Shown here one piece after another: positions 58,782 to 64,000 of a DNA stretch of 64,000 nt. Source of the DNA: Bordetella parapertussis (GTDB lineage: Bacteria > Pseudomonadota > Gammaproteobacteria > Burkholderiales > Burkholderiaceae_A); NCBI GenBank assembly GCA_945862985.1, contig CAMAZF010000007.1:23459-87458 (forward strand), read 5' to 3'. Position 1 is the stretch's first letter. Every line of letters starts with the position of its first letter. The notes under the pieces are model-generated. The model did not search any database. It had not been told where the DNA came from and saw only the letters and a program-made list of their open reading frames with translations. A program made the translations under genes and the position numbers.

Positions 58782-60821
58782 GTGGATATCACCCTCGATC
58801 TACGTGACGGAGCCAGAGGCTGCGTCCAACTTCCAGGAAGCAAGAGCTTCTCGATTCGAGCACTCTTGCTGGCGGCCTGCGCCCGCGGCACCACTGAGCT
58901 GCAAGGGCTGCTGCGCTCAGATGACACGGAGGTCATGATTCAGTCCCTGCGTCAGCTGGGCGTACGCGTTGAGCCATCGGGTGAGGCTTGGCTCGTAGAA
59001 GGTTGTGGTGATGCGCCCCATCAATTGGGTCGCCCTGAGCATCCGGTCCAGTGCTTTGTTGGCAACTCTGGGCTGACCATTCGTACCCTCTTGCCCGCAG
59101 TCGTTGCGTTTCTGTCCATTGCACAGGCCACTCGTGGTCAAGTGGGTTGTGTGGAGTTTTCTGGTGTGCCGCGTATGCACGAGCGCCCCATTGGCGGCCT
59201 GGTTGACGGCCTGCGTCTGCTGGGTGCCCACATTGAGTATTTGGGTGTCGAGGGCTATCCCCCGCTTCGCGTTCATGCGAGTGTTTTGGAGCCACGTGAC
59301 GCCTGGCGAGTCAAGGGCAACACGTCGAGTCAGTTCTTGACGGGACTGTTGCAGGCTGCGCCCGGCCTAGCCCAGCAATGGGGACAAACGATTGAAGTGA
59401 AGGTCGATGGCCCCTTGATCAGTCGGCCATACGTTGACTTATCGTTGGCGATGCTCCGTCACTTCGGCGCAGACATTCGTGAGTCTGCGGAGAATTGTTT
59501 TCTCGTGGCGGCTGGTCATGGACTTCAGTCCCCAGGCTCATTGGCCGTCGAGGGGGACGCTTCCTCTGCGTCCTACTTCATGGCTGCTGGGGTTCTTGGG
59601 GGAGGGCCGATTCGGGTGGTTGGAGCCGGTGCGGAAAGCCTTCAAGGAGATGTGCAGTTTGCCCGTGCGCTGGAGGCCATGGGCGCCCTGGTTCGTTGGG
59701 AGCCCCATGCCATCGACGTACAGGCGCCCCAGGGTGGGCTCGCATCCCTTCGTGGAATAGACCTCGACTGCAATCACATTCCTGATGCGGCGATGACGCT
59801 CGTGCCAGTAGCCCTGTATGCGCAGGGACCTACGCGCCTGACCAACATCGGCTCGTGGCGGGTGAAGGAGACGGATCGGATCGAGGCCATGGCAGCCGAG
59901 GCGAGAAAGCTCGGCGCCCGCGTGGAGGCTGGAGCGGATTTCATCGTCATCCATCCGCCAGAAGTCCTGCGGTCCGCATCGATCCATACCTACGATGATC
60001 ATCGAGTGGCCATGAGCTTTTCTCTGGCGAGTTTCCGGCACGCTGGCGATGTGAGGCCGCAGCAGAGTCCGAGAACAGTGACCATTCTCGATGCAGGCTG
60101 TGTTGCCAAGACCTTTCCAGATTACTTCGAGGTTTTCGCAGATGTCTGCGCGAGAGCCGTTCCTGTGGTGGCCATCGATGGTCCAACCGCCTCCGGAAAG
60201 GGCACGGTGGCCGCTCGTGTTGCACGCGCGCTGGGCTTTGAGTATCTCGATAGTGGCGCGCTGTATCGGCTCGTAGCTCTGGCAGGTGTTCGCGCGGGTC
60301 TGGGCCCCTCGGATGAATCGGGATTGTCGGCCATTGCATCCAAGATGCAGGTTCGCTTTGAGTCTGGTCAGGTCTTTCTGGATGGGGAAGATGTCACCCT
60401 GGCCATTCGTGATGAGCAGATCAGCGTCCGATCGTCGCAGGCAGCGGCTCTCCCGGCCGTGCGCGCTGCACTTCTTCGAGTTCAGCGGGACTTTGCCCGT
60501 CTTCCTGGTTTGGTCTGTGATGGACGGGACATGGCCTCGGTGGTTTTTCCACAGGCCATGACCAAGATTTTCCTGACCGCAGACGCCCAGGCCCGAGCTC
60601 AGCGACGGTACGACCAACTCCTGGCTCGTGGGGAGCCAGCAAACCTTCAGACCATCACGGATGACCTGCGGGCTCGAGATGCACGAGACTCGGAACGCGC
60701 GGTTGCACCGCTTCGATACACCCCGAATGCTGGCGTCCATTACCTTGACACCACGAATCAGCGGGTGGAGGAGTCGGTGGAGTCGGTCTTGGCTTGGGTG
60801 AGAATGAATTTAACCCATTGA
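58782..60821 (+). CDS. aroA-cmk: Fused EPSP synthase and cytidylate kinase
   Basis: A 679-residue bifunctional protein starting with GTG 58782. Residues 1 to ~445 are EPSP synthase (LPGSKSFSIRALLLAACARG at the N-terminus, GNSGLTIRTLLPAV, NCNHIPDAAMTL-like DCNHIPDAAMTLVPVAL, and the DHRVAMSFSLASF end). From about residue 460 comes cytidylate kinase (P-loop AIDGPTASGKGTVAARVARA, then YLDSGALYRLVAL and VCDGRDMASVVFP). It joins the shikimate pathway to CMP phosphorylation. In most relatives aroA and cmk are separate genes in this order; here no stop or start lies between them. Confidence 0.95.
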   Translation: MDITLDLRDGARGCVQLPGSKSFSIRALLLAACARGTTELQGLLRSDDTEVMIQSLRQLGVRVEPSGEAWLVEGCGDAPHQLGRPEHPVQCFVGNSGLTIRTLLPAVVAFLSIAQATRGQVGCVEFSGVPRMHERPIGGLVDGLRLLGAHIEYLGVEGYPPLRVHASVLEPRDAWRVKGNTSSQFLTGLLQAAPGLAQQWGQTIEVKVDGPLISRPYVDLSLAMLRHFGADIRESAENCFLVAAGHGLQSPGSLAVEGDASSASYFMAAGVLGGGPIRVVGAGAESLQGDVQFARALEAMGALVRWEPHAIDVQAPQGGLASLRGIDLDCNHIPDAAMTLVPVALYAQGPTRLTNIGSWRVKETDRIEAMAAEARKLGARVEAGADFIVIHPPEVLRSASIHTYDDHRVAMSFSLASFRHAGDVRPQQSPRTVTILDAGCVAKTFPDYFEVFADVCARAVPVVAIDGPTASGKGTVAARVARALGFEYLDSGALYRLVALAGVRAGLGPSDESGLSAIASKMQVRFESGQVFLDGEDVTLAIRDEQISVRSSQAAALPAVRAALLRVQRDFARLPGLVCDGRDMASVVFPQAMTKIFLTADAQARAQRRYDQLLARGEPANLQTITDDLRARDARDSERAVAPLRYTPNAGVHYLDTTNQRVEESVESVLAWVRMNLTH

Positions 60822-60846
60822 TCAAGCTGGACTATTGGTCTATAGT
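60818..60846 (+). promoter_or_regulatory. Sigma-70 promoter of rpsA
   Basis: TTGATC at 60818-60823 and TATAGT at 60841-60846 with an optimal 17-bp spacer, starting at the stop of aroA-cmk and giving a leader of roughly 120 nt before the rpsA start. This is the best promoter match in the right half of the window. Confidence 0.75.
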
Positions 60847-60934
60847 TATGGGTTCGGGGCTGTGGTTTAGGGAATTTAAACCTTCTTGATCACAGCAAAT
60901 CGGCTGAACGCGGCAAACGCGTTTGCCATAACTC

Positions 60935-60955
60935 CGCCGAAGAACATCTTCGGCG
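60935..60955 (+). promoter_or_regulatory. Hairpin in the rpsA leader
   Basis: Perfect 9-bp stem (CGCCGAAGA / TCTTCGGCG) with a 3-base loop, 21 bp before the rpsA ATG; a second stem GGCAAACGCGTTTGCC lies at 60912-60927. S1 represses its own translation in gammaproteobacteria by binding a structured leader. These hairpins may serve the same purpose here. Confidence 0.5.
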
Positions 60956-60976
60956 TGTCATTGGAAACCCTCTTAC

Positions 60977-62683
60977 ATGTCATTGTCTACCCAACAAGGC
61001 GCACCTGCGCTTGAGTCTTTTGCCGCACTATTTGCTGAGTCCATTGCCCGCCAAGAAATGCGCGCCGGTGAGGTCATCACCGCCGAGGTCTTGCGCATCG
61101 ATCAAAACCACGTGGTGGTGAATGCAGGCCTCAAATCTGAGAGTTTTATTCCCGTTGAAGAATTCCTGAACGATCAGGGTGTCCTGGATGTTCAAGAGGG
61201 CGACTTCATCTCTGTGGCCATTGAGTCGCTGGAAGATGGTCGTGGTGAGACCCGCCTCTCCCGCGATCGCGCCAAGCGCTTGGCCGCATGGGTCAGCCTG
61301 GAGCAGGCGCTTGAGTCTGGCGAGATGGTGACCGGTACCGTCACCGGCAAGGTCAAGGGCGGTCTGACCGTCATGACCAACGGCATCCGTGCGTTCCTCC
61401 CCGGCTCGTTGGTTGACACACGTCCCATCAAGGACACCTCACATATTGAGGGCAAGACCCTCGAGTTCAAGGTCATCAAGCTTGACCGCAAGCGCAACAA
61501 CGTGGTGCTCTCCCGTCGTGCGGTGGTTGAGAACTCCATGGGAGAAGAGCGCGCCAAGCTGCTCGAGACCCTCGCCGAGGGCTCAGTGGTCACCGGCGTG
61601 GTCAAGAACATCACCGACTACGGCGCATTCGTGGACCTCGGCGGCATCGACGGTCTTCTGCACATCACCGACATGGCGTGGCGTCGCGTTCGTCACCCCT
61701 CCGAAGTGCTCAATGTGGGCCAGGAAGTGACGGCCAAAGTGCTGCGCTTCGATCAAGAAAAGAACCGTGTCTCCCTCGGCATCAAGCAACTGGGCGATGA
61801 CCCCTGGGAAGGCATTGCACGTCGTTACCCGCAGGGTTCACGCCTGTTCGGCAAAGTCACGAACATCACCGACTACGGTGCATTCGTCGAGATCGAGCCC
61901 GGCATTGAGGGCCTGGTGCACGTCTCTGAAATGGACTGGACGAACAAGAACGTCAATCCTGGAAAAGTGGTGCAGGTGGGTGACGAGTCCGAGGTCATGG
62001 TGCTTGAGATCGACGGTGAGCGTCGCCGGATTTCATTGGGCATGAAGCAGTGCCGCTCGAATCCCTGGCAAGAGTTTGCTGCCACAGTTCAGAAGGGCGA
62101 CAAGGTTCAGGGTCAGATCAAGTCCATCACCGACTTCGGTGTGTTTGTGGGCCTGCCCGGAAACATCGACGGTCTTGTTCACCTCTCTGACTTGTCGTGG
62201 AGCGAAACGGGCGAAGAGGCCGTTCGCCACTTCAAGAAGGGCGACGAAGTGGAGGCTGTTGTCCTGGCCATCGATGTCGAGCGTGAGCGCATCTCGCTGG
62301 GCATCAAGCAAATGCAAGGTGACCCCGTCACCACCACCAAGCTCGAGAAGGGCGCAGTGGTGACCGGTACCGTCAAGGCTGTCGATGCCAAAGGCGCAAC
62401 CATCTCCCTGGGTGACGATGTTGAGGGCTACCTCCGTGCCTCCGATATCTCGCGAGATCGCGTGGAAGATGCACGCACGCACCTGAAGGAAGGCGACACG
62501 GTGGAGGCCATGGTGGTCAACGTGGATCGCAAGACCCGTTCCATCAACCTGTCCATCAAGGCGAAGGACAATGCCGAAGCAGCAGACGTCCTGCAAAAGA
62601 TGGCAGCAGAGGGCGGCAGCAGCTCAGGTACAACCAACCTGGGTGCACTGCTCAAGGCCAAGCTGGATGGCCAGTCTGAGTAA
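60977..62683 (+). CDS. rpsA: 30S ribosomal protein S1
   Basis: A 568-residue protein with six S1 (OB-fold) repeats. Repeats 3-6 each contain the typical '[11 protein letters not shown]' unit, e.g. [20 protein letters not shown] and [20 protein letters not shown], with 'LVHVSEM.W' loops. S1 unfolds mRNA for initiation on the ribosome. It has its own promoter at 60818-60846 downstream of the aromatic operon, the usual cmk-rpsA-ihfB order, and is followed by ihfB after 26 bp. Confidence 0.98.
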   Translation: MSLSTQQGAPALESFAALFAESIARQEMRAGEVITAEVLRIDQNHVVVNAGLKSESFIPVEEFLNDQGVLDVQEGDFISVAIESLEDGRGETRLSRDRAKRLAAWVSLEQALESGEMVTGTVTGKVKGGLTVMTNGIRAFLPGSLVDTRPIKDTSHIEGKTLEFKVIKLDRKRNNVVLSRRAVVENSMGEERAKLLETLAEGSVVTGVVKNITDYGAFVDLGGIDGLLHITDMAWRRVRHPSEVLNVGQEVTAKVLRFDQEKNRVSLGIKQLGDDPWEGIARRYPQGSRLFGKVTNITDYGAFVEIEPGIEGLVHVSEMDWTNKNVNPGKVVQVGDESEVMVLEIDGERRRISLGMKQCRSNPWQEFAATVQKGDKVQGQIKSITDFGVFVGLPGNIDGLVHLSDLSWSETGEEAVRHFKKGDEVEAVVLAIDVERERISLGIKQMQGDPVTTTKLEKGAVVTGTVKAVDAKGATISLGDDVEGYLRASDISRDRVEDARTHLKEGDTVEAMVVNVDRKTRSINLSIKAKDNAEAADVLQKMAAEGGSSSGTTNLGALLKAKLDGQSE

Positions 62684-62709
62684 GGGTTAAGGAAAGGCGG
62701 CGCTCGGTT

Positions 62710-63024
62710 ATGACCAAGTCAGAGCTCATCGTTCGACTGACCGAGCGCCTCAACAACCCCCTGCTGGGCGTGAATGCCCAGTTGGTCCAGAAAGATTGTG
62801 AAGTGTCTGTGCGCCTCCTTCTCGATGCCATGGTGTCCGCTCTGGTCGACGGTCAGCGCATCGAGATTCGAGGCTTCGGTACCTTCTCCGTCAGTGAGCG
62901 TCCCCCTCGAACAGGGCGCAATCCAAAGTCTGGTGAAGAGGTGTTGGTTCCCGCCAAGCGGGTTCCCCATTTCAAGCCTGGCAAGGAGCTTCGCCAGCGG
63001 GTTAATCGAAACGCCGCTGGATGA
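62710..63024 (+). CDS. ihfB: Integration host factor subunit beta
   Basis: A 104-residue HU/IHF protein. [20 protein letters not shown] is the N-terminal helix pair; [20 protein letters not shown], then [20 protein letters not shown] is the DNA-binding arm with the intercalating Pro. IHF bends DNA with IhfA. It is cotranscribed after rpsA, and overlaps lapB by 4 bp. Confidence 0.96.
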   Translation: MTKSELIVRLTERLNNPLLGVNAQLVQKDCEVSVRLLLDAMVSALVDGQRIEIRGFGTFSVSERPPRTGRNPKSGEEVLVPAKRVPHFKPGKELRQRVNRNAAG

Positions 63025-63755
63025 CGTTTGATCCCCTATGGCTGTTGGCGCTTCCCATGCTCTTTGGGCTGGGCTGGTTTGCTGCACGGGTGGATCGCCA
63101 ACAAGATCAACGCAGAGACGAAGACCTTCTTCAGCCGGTCAGTATTGCCGTAGACGCACTGCTGAGACGAGACTGGAATGCGGCTGAGGATGCTCTGCTC
63201 AGGGCGATTAGGCGACATCCCGACGCCGTGGGTCTTCAGTCCTCCGTTGGTGTGGTGCTCCGCCTGAACGGGCAGCCTGATAGAGCCATTGAGGTCCATC
63301 AGGCCGTTTTGGCCCGGCCAGCGCTTTCAGATCAGGAGCGTCAATCGGTCGAGCTCGAATTGGCAGAGGACTACCGGGCGGCCGGGATCCTAGATCGATC
63401 CGAGACGCTGCTGAGGTCTCTGGTTCAAGGCTCCGTAGCGGAGCAGGCGCATCGTAAGCTTCTGATGCTCATGCAGCGTCAGCGTCGCTGGGCAGAGGCC
63501 CTCCAGAGCGCGGACTGGTTGGCCCACCGAAGCCCAACAGATGTCGCACTTAACCTTCAACGCTTTCATTTTCATATGGAGTTGGGCCAGCGCGAGGCCG
63601 CTTCGGAGTTGATCCCAGAGCACCCCCGACTTCATGCAGATGGATCGTCCCCAGCCTTGCCACATCAATGCAGCCATTGTGGCGCCAAACTCTCACGTCA
63701 CGCCTGGCAGTGTCCAGCGTGTGAAGCCTGGGACTCTCTAAGTCCCATGAAATGA
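63021..63755 (+). CDS. lapB: LapB/YciM-like TPR protein, shorter than usual
   Basis: A 244-residue protein. One N-terminal membrane helix ([20 protein letters not shown]), then TPR-like helices, and a C-terminal rubredoxin-like zinc site ([20 protein letters not shown], two CxxC motifs). This is the layout of LapB, which guides FtsH to LpxC and limits lipopolysaccharide synthesis. E. coli LapB has 389 residues, so about 140 residues (several TPRs) are absent here. Position after ihfB is the standard one. ATGA overlaps on both sides. Confidence 0.85.
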   Translation: MTFDPLWLLALPMLFGLGWFAARVDRQQDQRRDEDLLQPVSIAVDALLRRDWNAAEDALLRAIRRHPDAVGLQSSVGVVLRLNGQPDRAIEVHQAVLARPALSDQERQSVELELAEDYRAAGILDRSETLLRSLVQGSVAEQAHRKLLMLMQRQRRWAEALQSADWLAHRSPTDVALNLQRFHFHMELGQREAASELIPEHPRLHADGSSPALPHQCSHCGAKLSRHAWQCPACEAWDSLSPMK

Positions 63756-64000
63756 TGCCTGCCCGCAGAACCCTCTCGGTCTTGATGATTTGCAAGAATG
63801 AGGCCGATCGAATCGAGGCCTCGCTCGCCTCGGTTGCCCATTGGGCCGACGAGATCATTGTGCTCGATAGCGGAAGCACGGACGGAACGGCTGAAATCGC
63901 GCGTCGATTCACCGACCGGGTCTGGGTGACAGACTGGCCTGGCTATGGCGCCCAGCGCAATCGCGCGCTCGCCCATTGCACGGGTGAATGGGTGCTCTCT
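63752..64000 (+). CDS. GT2 glycosyltransferase, N-terminal part (WaaE-like)
   Basis: Starts with ATGATG overlapping the lapB stop and runs off the window after 83 codons. It opens [20 protein letters not shown], then [20 protein letters not shown] and [15 protein letters not shown]. This is the start of the WaaE/KdtX-like family of lipopolysaccharide core GT2 enzymes (beta-1,4-glucosyltransferase). Location after lapB fits an envelope role. Confidence 0.82.
   Translation, partial: MMPARRTLSVLMICKNEADRIEASLASVAHWADEIIVLDSGSTDGTAEIARRFTDRVWVTDWPGYGAQRNRALAHCTGEWVLS

Noticed and set aside
59538..60740. 400-codon minus-strand frame opposite aroA-cmk
   Set aside because: Long only because of GC-rich codon structure of aroA-cmk; no recognisable protein features.
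1..64000. CRISPR arrays, rRNA operons, prophage structural genes, secretion systems
   Set aside because: No regularly spaced repeats, no rRNA sequence and no phage or conjugation structural genes were seen on either strand.

Overview
The window looks like a chromosomal segment of a betaproteobacterium, most likely of the order Burkholderiales. Three things point there: a tmRNA whose tag reads ANDERFALAA, the core run gyrA-serC-pheA-hisC-tyrA-aroA/cmk-rpsA-ihfB-lapB, and moderately high GC. I cannot name a genus from sequence alone. Core genes lie at both ends (glycogen genes glgX/glgB at 1-2.4 kb; tmRNA to the right edge at 46.6-64 kb). The 44 kb between them is accessory DNA.

Region by region. 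(1) 1-2.4 kb: glgX start and glgB, minus strand. (2) 2.4-11.3 kb: a dense toxin-antitoxin archipelago. It holds a ParE/RelE-Phd pair, HicAB, a TacA-like remnant, a HigBA locus with a broken toxin, an orphan VapB, PrlF-YhaV, HipBA and ParDE. It also holds three AlpA/excisionase-like helix-turn-helix genes and a decayed XRE/TPR pair. Several modules keep recognisable palindromic operators. (3) 11.4-19.4 kb: a sulfation locus. On the plus strand four overlapping genes encode a membrane-anchored arylsulfotransferase-like protein, two small membrane proteins and a PAPS-type sulfotransferase. They converge on cysNC and a cysD with a 195-residue N-terminal extension; divergent from these are cysQ and a TauE/SafE transporter. 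No PAPS reductase is present, so the PAPS made here is probably used for sulfating a glycan rather than for cysteine. (4) 19.4-20.7 kb: an IS30-family element inserted in a hairpin-like sequence.

(5) 20.7-44.6 kb: a long minus-strand surface-polysaccharide cluster. It starts with a MarR-type EPS-associated regulator. It contains an aminotransferase, several glycosyltransferases, wecB, a GNA1-like acetyltransferase, a CDP-glucose-dehydratase-like enzyme, a nucleotidyltransferase/phosphotransferase/HAD phosphatase trio, a PglK-like ABC flippase and a Wzy-like polymerase. It ends with a UDP-L-amino-sugar cassette (fnlA, an RmlD-like reductase, fnlC, wbuB, wbuC). The AT-rich wzy plus glycosyltransferase block at 27.6-29.8 kb sits beside a broken GC-rich homologue of the same glycosyltransferase, which looks like the scar of an antigen switch.

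(6) 44.8-46.65 kb: a partition-protein-like fragment, an MbcA/RES toxin-antitoxin pair, and a 56-bp perfect direct repeat that includes the tmRNA 3' end and its terminator. This marks the edge of DNA integrated at ssrA. No integrase gene is visible. (7) 46.6-64 kb: ssrA, two hypothetical genes, a ParA-like ATPase, an SDR, gyrA, two transporters, then the serine/aromatic amino-acid operon with a fused aroA-cmk, rpsA with a clear promoter and leader hairpin, ihfB, a short lapB and the start of a glycosyltransferase.
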